Positions 7,136-14,287 of a stretch of DNA of 16,937 nucleotides are shown here, piece after piece; within the stretch, counting starts at the first letter, position 1, and every line of letters begins with the position of its first letter. The DNA lies in assembly GCA_030706665.1 (NCBI GenBank), contig JAUZOB010000034.1, positions 1-16,937 on the forward strand, read 5' to 3'. This DNA comes from Bacteroidota bacterium (GTDB lineage: Bacteria > Bacteroidota > Bacteroidia > Bacteroidales > Prolixibacteraceae). A program made the translations under genes and the position numbers. Below the pieces are notes generated by a model. That model worked only from the letters and a program-made list of their open reading frames with translations, did not search any database and was not told the origin of the DNA.

Positions 7136-8965
7136 ATGTCAGAAGAACAGAAGATTGACAATCAGGAAGAGGTAAAAGGCAATACTCTAGCCGCTTCTGA
7201 AGAAAGTTTCGACTGGGAAAGCCTTGAAAGCCTTGACGGCAGAACTAAAGTTCAAAAGGCAGAACTGGAAGACCTTTACAACAAAACACTGAATACTATT
7301 CAGGAAAAAGAAGTTATAGATGGTACTGTTATCTCGTTGAACAAACGTGAAGTTGTAGTTAACATTGGCTACAAATCAGACGGTATCGTGAGCATGAACG
7401 AATTCCGTTACAACCCGGAACTTGTTATCGGAGACAAAGTAGAGGTATATGTAGAAAGCCTCGAAGACAAAAAAGGACAGCTTCTCCTTTCACACAAAAA
7501 AGCACGCGCCATGCGTTCTTGGGATCGTGTTAACGAAGCACTCGAAAAAGACGAAGTTATCAAGGGCTTTATCAAATGCCGCACTAAGGGTGGTATGATT
7601 GTCGACGTATTTGGTATTGAAGCATTCTTACCAGGTTCTCAGATCGACGTTAAACCTATCCGTGATTACGATATCTACGTAGGAAAAACTATGGAATTCA
7701 AAGTCGTTAAGATCAATCATGAATTCCGCAATGTTGTTGTTTCGCATAAAGCTCTTATCGAAGCTGAACTCGAACAACAGAAGAAAGATATTATTGCTAA
7801 GCTCGAAAAAGGACAGGTTCTTGAAGGAACTGTTAAAAATATCACCTCTTACGGGGTATTTATCGACCTTGGTGGCGTAGACGGTTTGATTCACATCACC
7901 GACTTATCATGGGGTCGTGTTTCTCATCCAAGTGAAATCGTACAGCTTGATCAGAAGATCAACGTTGTTATCCTTGACTTCGATGATGAAAAGAAACGTA
8001 TCGCATTAGGATTAAAACAACTTACTCCACATCCATGGGATAGCCTTGACACTAACCTGAAAGTGGGTGATACTGTTAAAGGTAGAGTTGTTGTATTAGC
8101 TGACTACGGTGCATTTGTAGAAATTGCTACCGGAGTTGAAGGTCTGATCCACGTTTCAGAAATGAGCTGGTCACAGCATTTACGCAGTGCTCAGGACTTC
8201 CTGAAAGTAGGAGACGAAGTAGACGCAATGATCCTTACCCTCGATCGCGAAGAAAGAAAAATGTCATTAGGTATCAAGCAACTTCGTCCTGATCCATGGC
8301 AGTTAATCGAAGAAAAGTATTGCGTCGGCACTAAGCACACTGCTAAAGTCCGTAACTTTACCAACTTCGGTGTTTTCGTAGAAATCGAAGAAGGCGTTGA
8401 TGGATTAATCCACATTTCTGACCTTAGCTGGACTAAGAAAATCAAACACCCATCAGAATTCACTTCTATCGGTGCTGACGTTGACGTAGTTGTTCTTGAC
8501 ATCGACAAAGACAATCGTCGTCTTAGCCTTGGTCACAAACAGTTGGAAGAAAATCCATGGGATGTATTCGAAACTATCTTTACTGTTGACTCTATCCACG
8601 AAGGAACTGTAGTTGAAATCTTCGACAAAGGTGCAGTTATTGCATTGCCTTACGGTGTTGAAGGATTCGCAACTCCACGTCACCTCGTAAAAGAAGACGG
8701 TACTTCTGTACAGGTAGAAGAAAAACTTCCATTCAAAGTTATTGAGTTCTCTAAACCTGCAAAACGTATCATCCTTTCTCACTCAAGAGTATTTGAAGAT
8801 GAGAAAAAAGCAGATGACGTTGCTAAGAAAAAAGCACAGGTTAAAGCAACTAAGAAAGCAACAAAAGTTGTGAAAGACAGCATGGAGAAAACTACTCTTG
8901 GCGACATTTCAGAACTTGCTGCTCTGAAATCTCAGATGGAAGCTGAAGAAGGCGATAACAATTAA
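7136..8965 (+). CDS. rpsA: 30S ribosomal protein S1
   Basis: Protein of 609 residues with six S1 RNA-binding (OB-fold) repeats, at about residues 55-122, 140-205, 226-296, 311-382, 398-468 and 485-550. Repeats 3-5 carry the canonical YGxFV/DGLIHISDLSW pattern most clearly (for example 239-259, 324-345, 411-432). The first, second and last are divergent, as in other S1 proteins, where the first two anchor the protein to the 30S subunit. There is an acidic N-terminal extension (1-40) and a Lys-rich tail (about 555-581). S1 helps mRNA bind the small subunit. Codon use looks more biased than in the neighbours, as expected for high expression. It is transcribed alone from its own promoter. Confidence 0.97.
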   Translation: MSEEQKIDNQEEVKGNTLAASEESFDWESLESLDGRTKVQKAELEDLYNKTLNTIQEKEVIDGTVISLNKREVVVNIGYKSDGIVSMNEFRYNPELVIGDKVEVYVESLEDKKGQLLLSHKKARAMRSWDRVNEALEKDEVIKGFIKCRTKGGMIVDVFGIEAFLPGSQIDVKPIRDYDIYVGKTMEFKVVKINHEFRNVVVSHKALIEAELEQQKKDIIAKLEKGQVLEGTVKNITSYGVFIDLGGVDGLIHITDLSWGRVSHPSEIVQLDQKINVVILDFDDEKKRIALGLKQLTPHPWDSLDTNLKVGDTVKGRVVVLADYGAFVEIATGVEGLIHVSEMSWSQHLRSAQDFLKVGDEVDAMILTLDREERKMSLGIKQLRPDPWQLIEEKYCVGTKHTAKVRNFTNFGVFVEIEEGVDGLIHISDLSWTKKIKHPSEFTSIGADVDVVVLDIDKDNRRLSLGHKQLEENPWDVFETIFTVDSIHEGTVVEIFDKGAVIALPYGVEGFATPRHLVKEDGTSVQVEEKLPFKVIEFSKPAKRIILSHSRVFEDEKKADDVAKKKAQVKATKKATKVVKDSMEKTTLGDISELAALKSQMEAEEGDNN

Positions 8966-8989
8966 TCGACTACTTTAAATTCTAAATAG

Positions 8990-9020
8990 AAGAGGCTGTC
9001 TCATAAGAGACAGCCTCTTT
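8990..9020 (+). terminator. Hairpin terminator after rpsA
   Basis: A 13-bp stem, AAGAGGCTGTCTC (8990-9002) with GAGACAGCCTCTT (9007-9019), closed by the loop ATAA, starts 24 bases after the rpsA stop. The T run that follows is short (TTT, then ACG), so termination may be partial. It shares the GGCTGTCTC/GAGACAGCC core with the hairpin at 341-365. Confidence 0.7.
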
Positions 9021-9196
9021 ACGTTATACACGTACCTATACCTATAAGTCACTTCTTACCTCCCTGCTCTTCGGCGTATCATCTCTCATCTACAGCGAGC
9101 GTATCAATGTTCTGCCCGCAAATAATTATTCGAGATGAAAAATATTAAATAATTTTCTCCTGCTCTATTAGAATTCTTATACAGTCCCTTTTTTCA

Positions 9197-9204
9197 TATC
9201 TTTG
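9197..9204 (+). promoter_or_regulatory. -7 promoter element of rnz
   Basis: TATCTTTG matches TAnnTTTG. No clear TTG is seen at the -33 position. A transcript from here would begin near 9210, downstream of the GTG at 9206 but upstream of the ATG at 9230. This helps decide the rnz start. Confidence 0.5.
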
Positions 9205-9229
9205 AGTGGAAGGTACAAAACATATCACT

Positions 9230-10162
9230 ATGTCATTTAAACTAACTATACTGGGAAGCAACTCTGCCGTGCCAACTTCCAATCGTAATCCAACCGCCCA
9301 GATCCTAAGTCACGACGAGCGCCTTTTTCTGATTGACTGTGGAGAAGGGACTCAAATGCAATTGCGTAAATGCCGGTTCAATTTCAACAAAATAAACCAC
9401 ATTTTTATTTCGCACCTTCATGGTGATCATTTCTTTGGACTAATCGGACTCATCTCAACCTTTAATCTCATAGGACGAAACACAGACCTACATATATACG
9501 CTCATTCCGAAATCAAAACCATTTTACAAAGCCAGCTTGATTTTATCCAGACGGATATGACCTACCAGATCAAGTTTCATCCGCTCAATTTAAAAAAATT
9601 GCAAGTAGTTTATGAGGATAAGAAAATCATTGTCTCTTCATTTCCCCTTAAACACAGAATCCCTACCTGCGGTTTTCTTTTCTCTGAAAAGCAGAAACAA
9701 CCCAATTTAAGGAAAGATATGATTGAAATTCATAACATCCCCATAAGCAGTCGGGTTCAAATAAAAGAAGGAGCTGACTTTGTTACTGCAGAAGGGAAAC
9801 TCATTCCCAATGACGAACTGGTCATTGTTCCTGCCCGCCCGTGTTCCTATGCTTTTTGCTCCGACACTTCATACAATGAAGAGATCCTACCAATAATCAG
9901 GGGAGTCGATCTATTATATCATGAGGCAACTTTTGCCAATGACAATGAAGCATTAGCATCTTCCACCGGCCACTCAACTGCAGCCCATGCAGCTCGAATT
10001 GCACTTAAGGCAGAGGCCGGAAGGCTTATCATCGGTCATTTCTCTGCTCGCTATAAAGATGTAAGCCCTCTTTTAAAAGAAGCAAAGGAAATCTTTAAAG
10101 ATACAATTGCTGCGATCGATGGGATGAGCATTAAAATAGAAAACATACAAGAAAAGCAATAG
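9230..10162 (+). CDS. rnz: Ribonuclease Z (tRNA 3'-endonuclease)
   Basis: Metallo-beta-lactamase-fold nuclease that cleaves tRNA precursors after the discriminator base. With the ATG at 9230 it is 310 residues, the usual short RNase Z length. Visible: GEGTQ at residues 38-42, the zinc motif HLHGDH at 62-67, a His at 142 in LKHR, Asp212 in CSDTSY, GHST with His248, and GHFSARY with His270. All expected metal ligands are present. The open frame extends to a GTG at 9206, but that codon precedes the predicted transcription start, and the family's conserved N-terminus begins at the ATG (FKLTILGSNSAVPT). tRNA-Asp copy 1 in this window lacks an encoded CCA, the kind of substrate this enzyme matures. 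Confidence 0.95.
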   Translation: MSFKLTILGSNSAVPTSNRNPTAQILSHDERLFLIDCGEGTQMQLRKCRFNFNKINHIFISHLHGDHFFGLIGLISTFNLIGRNTDLHIYAHSEIKTILQSQLDFIQTDMTYQIKFHPLNLKKLQVVYEDKKIIVSSFPLKHRIPTCGFLFSEKQKQPNLRKDMIEIHNIPISSRVQIKEGADFVTAEGKLIPNDELVIVPARPCSYAFCSDTSYNEEILPIIRGVDLLYHEATFANDNEALASSTGHSTAAHAARIALKAEAGRLIIGHFSARYKDVSPLLKEAKEIFKDTIAAIDGMSIKIENIQEKQ

Positions 10163-10219
10163 AAGTCGTATTTATGATCCTTCGCCATGTGGACTTAAAA
10201 CAGGGTCACACATCGGTTA

Positions 10220-11665
10220 TCAGAAGGAAGGAGAGTTATCTTCCTCTCCAAAAAATTCTTTATTGAAGTTCACAAGATAGAGTCGTTCTGTTGGCCTTGT
10301 AAAAGCGGTATAGAGCCACCGAAGGAATTCTATGTCTATCCTCTCTTCCGTGAGATACCCCTGATCTATAAATACTGCTTTCCATTGTCCCCCCTGTGCT
10401 TTATGACAAGTTACGGCATATGCAAATTTAACCTGAAGCGCATTGAAATAATCATTTTCACGAACCTTCTCCCACCGATTCCGCTTATTCTTTATATCGG
10501 TATAATCTTCTGAAACTGCATTATATAGTTTCTGTTGTTCTTCAAATGGAAAAGAAGCCCCATTGATTTGTAATGTATCTAAGAATATCTTACAATCAAT
10601 TTCTAATGATGTGTAATCAATAAATCGCAAGGTCACATTAGCATAACGGAATCCGTATAATTCCTCATACTTTCTGATCTTTACGACTTCTGCAATGTCA
10701 CCATTTGCAATAAAATCAGCCTGATCATTTTCCGTCAGCCAATGATAGTTATTTTTAACAACCATCAATAAATCTCCGGTGGAGAGTTCCGCATCACGGA
10801 ACAATACAGAATTCCGGATTCCCTGATTAAACCGATTAGCCCGTTGATTGGTCCGTGTTACAACAATTGTTTCTTCGATACCGTACAGATCATAACACTC
10901 CTGAATTGTATCGATAAGATCTGTTCCTGAAATTCTCTTTACATCAACAAATTGCTCATATTCGATAGGGAAATATCCGGGATAAAAATCATCGCACGCA
11001 ATCATCTGCCTGAGTTCTGTTGCGTTATAAAGGATTCCGGAATCGGCAGACTGTCTGACAACATCTGTAAGTTCCAGATCATAGAGATCCATTCCGTAAG
11101 CATCAAGGTCATTGACACTCAGAGCCGGACTAACAGTGAGTCCTACAGGAGGAAGCTGTGCCGTATCTCCGACCAGGATCAATTTGCAATGTTTCCCATT
11201 GTAGACATATTCAATCAGATCATCCAACAAACGTCCCGTTCCAAAAAGACTCTTCTCATAACTTTCATTCGCTATCATTGAGGCCTCATCGACAATAAAG
11301 AAAGTCTTTGAATAAATGTTCCGATCCAATACAAAACGGCTTGAGATATCAGCTCCCGAAAGTTGTCGATAAATCTTTTTGTGAATTGTATAAGCAGGTT
11401 TATTCGCATAACGGGAAAATACTTTTGCAGCTCTTCCTGTAGGTGCCAATAAAACAGACCGAATATTCAATTTATCAAGCACTTTCACTAAAGAACCCAC
11501 CAGTGTTGTTTTCCCGGTCCCTGCATATCCTTTTAATAAGAAAATAGAATCCTGATCATCAGACGTCACAAAATCAGCAAGTGAGGTAATTACTTTTTCC
11601 TGCCCTTCCGTAGGAGGATATTTAAATTCTTCAAGTATCTGATTATATAAGTAGTCTTTGATCAT
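10220..11665 (-). CDS. RecD-like superfamily 1 ATPase/DNA helicase
   Basis: Protein of 481 residues with a P-loop helicase core. Visible: Walker A GYAGTGKTT at residues 46-54, motif Ia APTGRAAKV at 74-82, Walker B IVDEASMI at 124-131, motif III GDTAQLPPVG at 166-175, VVRQ at about 202-205, a C-terminal UvrD-type segment CHKAQGGQW at 420-428, and RWLYTAFTRP at 449-458. This is the RecD2/TraA-like architecture (AAA_30 plus UvrD_C_2) without the N-terminal extension of RecD2. Helicase motifs are complete, so it should be an active ATP-dependent 5'-3' translocase; the cellular role is not defined by sequence. It is convergent with rnz, stands alone, and no confident promoter or terminator is visible. 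Confidence 0.85.
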   Translation of the reverse strand: MIKDYLYNQILEEFKYPPTEGQEKVITSLADFVTSDDQDSIFLLKGYAGTGKTTLVGSLVKVLDKLNIRSVLLAPTGRAAKVFSRYANKPAYTIHKKIYRQLSGADISSRFVLDRNIYSKTFFIVDEASMIANESYEKSLFGTGRLLDDLIEYVYNGKHCKLILVGDTAQLPPVGLTVSPALSVNDLDAYGMDLYDLELTDVVRQSADSGILYNATELRQMIACDDFYPGYFPIEYEQFVDVKRISGTDLIDTIQECYDLYGIEETIVVTRTNQRANRFNQGIRNSVLFRDAELSTGDLLMVVKNNYHWLTENDQADFIANGDIAEVVKIRKYEELYGFRYANVTLRFIDYTSLEIDCKIFLDTLQINGASFPFEEQQKLYNAVSEDYTDIKNKRNRWEKVRENDYFNALQVKFAYAVTCHKAQGGQWKAVFIDQGYLTEERIDIEFLRWLYTAFTRPTERLYLVNFNKEFFGEEDNSPSF

Positions 11666-11924
11666 CCTTCTAATTTAAATAGATACGAATCACTTCGTGA
11701 CAATATTTTTATAATTTTGCAATTCACGAAAGTATAAATAAACCAATCAAGTTTGAATTGACCAGAGCTGAAAAGTTATCTGTCTGGAATAAATAAAGAG
11801 TCTTGTGATCTTTTTTATACTTTAATATTCTTTAAAATAATAAGAGACTATTCCTATAACAGTTATTTACCGGAAAAGTATCAAGATTAGTCATATTATA
11901 TCAAACGCACGAAACCGGGTATAA

Positions 11925-12776
11925 ATGGAACATATGAATTTTGAGTACATAGATGAGTCGTTAGACGTTAACGCTACTAACTTATACCATTTGTCCATTC
12001 AGGTCGGTCAGGATGGTTTTTCTTTTTGTATTTTAGATACAATTCGCAATAAATTTATTGTTCTCAAGAATCTTCCTTATGAATTAAAGAGCTCGACTGC
12101 TCTTGCTCGAAAAGTGAAAGAAATACACCAGGAAGAATATCTGTTACGCTTCCCATATAAAAGCGTTTCTGCCATTTTTTGTTCAAAACGGGCAACCTGT
12201 ATCCCATCCGAATTTTACGATGCACAATATGCAGAAAAGACTCTTTTATTTAATCATCCGTTTATACAGGGAGAAAAAACAGTCAATGATACAATCCCGG
12301 GAGCATGGTCCTATCTCATTTACAGCATTCCTGTAAATCTAGAAGAAACACTCAAAAATCTATTCCCCGGTATTATTCTTCACCATCATACATTCCCGTT
12401 CATCACAAATGCGTTTAAAGTAGCGAAAGACAACGAAACAAAGGTATTTATTAATCAAAACCTTGACTTCATTGACTTATTAGTCGTCCGGAAAGGGAAG
12501 ATGATAATGCTCAATCATTTTACAGTAAAAAGCGAACGCGACTTTCTTTATTTCAGTCTTTATGTGTTTGAGCAATTAAAGTTAGACACAGAGAAAACGG
12601 AAGTTATCCTGAGTGGTTTTATCGGAAAAGAAAAACCCATTTACCTGTTATTAAAGAAATATATCAAGCACATTACCATTGATGCACCCGACAATCGATT
12701 CCTTTATAGTTACACTTTTAATAAAACACCTCTGCATTATTTCAAGAACCTTTTAAATCAATATAAATGCGAATAG
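11925..12776 (+). CDS. DUF3822 family protein, coupled to rsmD
   Basis: Protein of 283 residues that I assign to the uncharacterised Bacteroidota family DUF3822 by its sequence character and its position directly before rsmD, where that family usually lies. No signal peptide or membrane segment is visible. The N-terminus (about 21-53) reads as a beta-hairpin-rich segment with a GQDGFSFCILD stretch, and the C-terminal part has VILSGFIGKEKP near 227-238. Both loosely resemble actin-like/ASKHA folds, which is inference only. Either the ATG at 11925 or the one at 11934 could be used. Its end overlaps the rsmD start by 10 bases, so the two are almost certainly co-translated. Function unknown. Confidence 0.75.
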   Translation: MEHMNFEYIDESLDVNATNLYHLSIQVGQDGFSFCILDTIRNKFIVLKNLPYELKSSTALARKVKEIHQEEYLLRFPYKSVSAIFCSKRATCIPSEFYDAQYAEKTLLFNHPFIQGEKTVNDTIPGAWSYLIYSIPVNLEETLKNLFPGIILHHHTFPFITNAFKVAKDNETKVFINQNLDFIDLLVVRKGKMIMLNHFTVKSERDFLYFSLYVFEQLKLDTEKTEVILSGFIGKEKPIYLLLKKYIKHITIDAPDNRFLYSYTFNKTPLHYFKNLLNQYKCE

Positions 12777-13333
12777 TTGGCGGAACCCTAAAAGGCAGAT
12801 TATTTAATCCTGGTAAAAGTTTCTCTGCCCGCCCGACTACAGATATTGCCAAAGAAAGTCTTTTTAATATTCTGATTAATCAACTTGATTTCGAAGAGAT
12901 AAAAGTATTGGATCTATTCTCGGGAACCGGAAGCATCAGTTATGAATTTGCATCAAGAGGATGCGAACAAATTATTGCTATTGAGCAAAGCTACAAACAT
13001 CAGTTATTTATTCGTCAAACAATAAAGGATCTCGGCATTCATGGCATACAGGTAATCAAAGCAGATGTATTCCGTTATCTGAATAACTGTACCGATCAAT
13101 TTGATCTCGTATTTGCGGATCCTCCTTTTGATCTAAAAAATCTGGATCAGATTCCCGAGATTTTATTCTCCAAAGACATATTAAAACCTGATGGGATCTT
13201 TATTTTGGAACATCCTGCTAATTTTAATTTCAGCTCTCTCCCCTATTTTTCAAGGGAACGAAAGTACGGACATGTACATTTTAGCTTTTTCTCAAAAAAT
13301 ATTATTACTGATAATGAAGCACAAAGGTTGTAA
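12767..13333 (+). CDS. rsmD: 16S rRNA (guanine(966)-N2)-methyltransferase RsmD
   Basis: SAM-dependent methyltransferase of 188 residues, normal for RsmD, which methylates G966 of 16S rRNA during 30S assembly. Visible: the N-terminal MRIVGGTLKGR signature, ARPTTDIAKESLFNIL at 21-36, the SAM-binding DLFSGTGSISYEFASRG at 49-65, an acidic IEQS at 72-75, and the catalytic DPPF at 118-121. The ATG lies inside the end of the upstream DUF3822 gene (10-base overlap), so translation is likely coupled. A short AT-rich inverted repeat follows its stop. Confidence 0.93.
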   Translation: MRIVGGTLKGRLFNPGKSFSARPTTDIAKESLFNILINQLDFEEIKVLDLFSGTGSISYEFASRGCEQIIAIEQSYKHQLFIRQTIKDLGIHGIQVIKADVFRYLNNCTDQFDLVFADPPFDLKNLDQIPEILFSKDILKPDGIFILEHPANFNFSSLPYFSRERKYGHVHFSFFSKNIITDNEAQRL

Positions 13334-13336
13334 CAG

Positions 13337-13359
13337 CTAAAAAAACTGCATTTTTTTAG
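13337..13359 (+). terminator. Possible weak terminator after rsmD
   Basis: A 9-bp inverted repeat made of CT plus seven A (13337-13345) and seven T plus AG (13351-13359), with loop CTGCA, begins 3 bases after the rsmD stop. The stem is almost purely A-T, so stability is low; the T run on its 3' arm may nevertheless act in termination. Confidence 0.35.
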
Positions 13360-13367
13360 ATTCAGCG

Positions 13368-13399
13368 TTTGGAGGGTATTAAAAGAAAATCTATATTTG
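13368..13399 (+). promoter_or_regulatory. Bacteroidota-type promoter of the tRNA-Asp genes
   Basis: TATATTTG at 13392-13399 matches TAnnTTTG and TTTG at 13368-13371 lies 20 bases upstream. Predicted start near 13405, giving a leader of about 95 bases before the first tRNA. Confidence 0.65.
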
Positions 13400-13472
13400 C
13401 ATCGCTTTTAAAGGAAAGCACAACGGTTTAAAGAGGAAAAGTAAAGCACTCAAATCTTTTAAATCCGATGTT

Positions 13473-13595
13473 CGTAAAAGAAGTTTAATGCTAAATAAGA
13501 GGTGATGTAGTTCAGTCGGTTAGAATGCCGGCCTGTCACGCCGGAGGTCGCGAGTTCGAGTCTCGTCGTCACCGCTTTTATATTTAGCTTTTACG
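13473..13595 (+). repeat. Inverted repeat bracketing the first tRNA-Asp gene
   Basis: CGTAAAAG (13473-13480) and CTAAATA (13491-13497) on the 5' side are complementary, in register, to the contiguous TATTTAG plus CTTTTACG (13581-13595) on the 3' side. The two flanking stems give 15 base pairs, with a 10-base bulge (13481-13490) on the 5' side only. The precursor would be clamped around the tRNA, with 3 unpaired bases before it and 6 after it. The second copy is not bracketed in this way. Confidence 0.6.
13501..13574 (+). tRNA. tRNA-Asp (GTC), copy 1
   Basis: A 74-base cloverleaf. The acceptor arm GGTGATG (13501-13507) pairs with CGTCACC (13567-13573), with one T-G wobble. The anticodon stem CCGGC (13528-13532)/GCCGG (13540-13544) encloses the loop CTGTCAC with anticodon GTC at 13535-13537. 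The T arm contains GTTCGAGTC. The discriminator base is G13574, as normal for tRNA-Asp. CCA is not encoded (CTT follows), so RNase Z cleavage and CCA addition are needed. Confidence 0.97.
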
Positions 13596-13600
13596 ATAAA

Positions 13601-13674
13601 GGTGATGTAGTTCAGTCGGTTAGAATGTCGGCCTGTCACGCCGAAGGTCGCGAGTTCGAGTCTCGTCGTCACCG
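13601..13674 (+). tRNA. tRNA-Asp (GTC), copy 2
   Basis: Starts exactly 100 bases after copy 1 and differs at only two positions. T13628 replaces C13528 and A13644 replaces G13544; these are the two partners of the first anticodon-stem pair, so pairing is kept. Anticodon GTC at 13635-13637. It is followed by CCA (13675-13677), whose last base also begins the terminator stem; this may be coincidence, since copy 1 has none. The 26-base spacer between copies suggests one transcript. Confidence 0.97.
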
Positions 13675-13676
13675 CC

Positions 13677-13708
13677 AAGGTTACTTCTGAAAAGAGGTAA
13701 CCTTTTTT
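13677..13708 (+). terminator. Intrinsic terminator of the tRNA-Asp operon
   Basis: AAGGTTACTTC (13677-13687) pairs with GAGGTAACCTT (13694-13704), with one T-G wobble and a TGAAAA loop, followed directly by TTTT. It starts 3 bases after the second tRNA, so the precursor 3' trailer is very short. Confidence 0.9.
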
Positions 13709-13782
13709 GTTTTTATACAGTTCTATGCTATAACAGACCAAGCAAAATCCGGATAAATTTAAAAAGTTGTGGACTAAAAATG

Positions 13783-14016
13783 CTAAGCATAAACTTTAGA
13801 CACCCTGAATAGAAAGAAACTGATATCCGTCACTCTTCTATACTGACTTCTAAAGGCCTTTAGTTTAGCGTTAAAAGATTCGACAGAGACATTGGCACTC
13901 CTGTTTTGGAAAAAGTTAAGTATTCTTTCTGAATGCGCGTAGATTGATGCAGAGAGAGAGTTAAAGGCTTCAAACCCTGATTCTTTTACTTGATTGTACC
14001 ATAAAGCCAATTTAAG
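13783..14016 (-). pseudogene. Transposase remnant, C-terminal fragment (ISAon1/ISL3-like)
   Basis: The reading frame encodes only about 78 residues that look like the C-terminal end of a Bacteroidota DDE transposase of the ISAon1/ISL3 type. It contains NFFQNRSAN, SVESFNAKLKAFRSQYR and a terminal FLFRVSKVYA, the usual end of these proteins. The recognisable part runs upstream to about 14016, where an in-frame TGA at 14020-14022 closes it; only alternative starts are available. The catalytic core is gone, so it cannot be functional. It sits about 75 bases beyond the tRNA-Asp terminator. Family assignment is by recognition of the sequence pattern, not by search. Confidence 0.75.
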
Positions 14017-14022
14017 GGATCA

Positions 14023-14283
14023 ATTGAAATTCTTATGGGAAAATTATCCATCCAGGCCATGTATTTAGACTACGCAGTACAAGGTATAGGAAGCAGTTAA
14101 ATACCTCCAACGTCTATTCATGGATTAAATCAAATTTCCGGGAACTACTTTCTACATCCATGAAATTCGGATAGACCATGCAGAAAAAATAGAATTTTCC
14201 CAACGACATAAACACTGTCATCAATGCCTAAATTTTGACAATGAAAAACACATCGGATGCTTTGCTTCTACCTCCGAAGAAGC
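14023..14283. other. Apparent gene debris between transposase remnant and phosphoesterase gene
   Basis: No intact gene fits here. On the plus strand three short open stretches follow one another in different frames: MGKLSIQAM... ending at about 14100, then one ending in LLSTSMKFG, then one at 14129-14287. This is what a frameshifted gene relic looks like, but chance is also possible. The low coding density and the neighbouring transposase end suggest a worn mobile-element insertion beside the tRNA genes. Confidence 0.4.
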
Positions 14284-14287
14284 TTAA
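14129..14287 (+). pseudogene. Possible gene remnant with Cys/His-rich tail, unrecognised
   Basis: An open plus-strand frame of 52 codons with no ATG and a stop TAA at 14285-14287, overlapping the last bases of the opposite gene. The peptide has a compositionally distinct end, RHKHCHQC, then GCFASTSEEA, with three Cys and several His that could bind a metal. It resembles the C-terminus of a real protein more than random sequence, but I do not recognise the family. Low confidence. Confidence 0.25.

Noticed and set aside
8191..8782. Overlapping minus-strand frames of 107 and 109 codons within rpsA
   Set aside because: They are antisense to the S1 repeats and arise from the biased codon use of rpsA. 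They have no separate promoter or motif.
10163..10219. Terminator between the convergent rnz and helicase genes
   Set aside because: The only complementary segments (ATGTG and CACAT) form a short interrupted stem with a long loop and no T run.
11712..11719. TAATTTTG as a promoter for the DUF3822 gene
   Set aside because: The -7 pattern matches, but there is no TTG or TTTG at the right distance upstream, and the leader would be about 200 bases in an AT-rich region where such matches are expected by chance.
13675..13677. Encoded CCA end on tRNA-Asp copy 2
   Set aside because: The three bases are present, but the last one also forms part of the terminator stem and copy 1 has no CCA, so it is probably coincidence.
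13520..13741. 73-codon minus-strand frame with DETRTRDLRRDRPAF
   Set aside because: It is the antisense translation of the two tRNA-Asp genes and their terminator, a well-known type of spurious ORF.
14264..14283. Hairpin GCTTCT/AGAAGC just after the phosphoesterase stop as a terminator
   Set aside because: The stem is only 6 bp and no T run follows on the minus strand.
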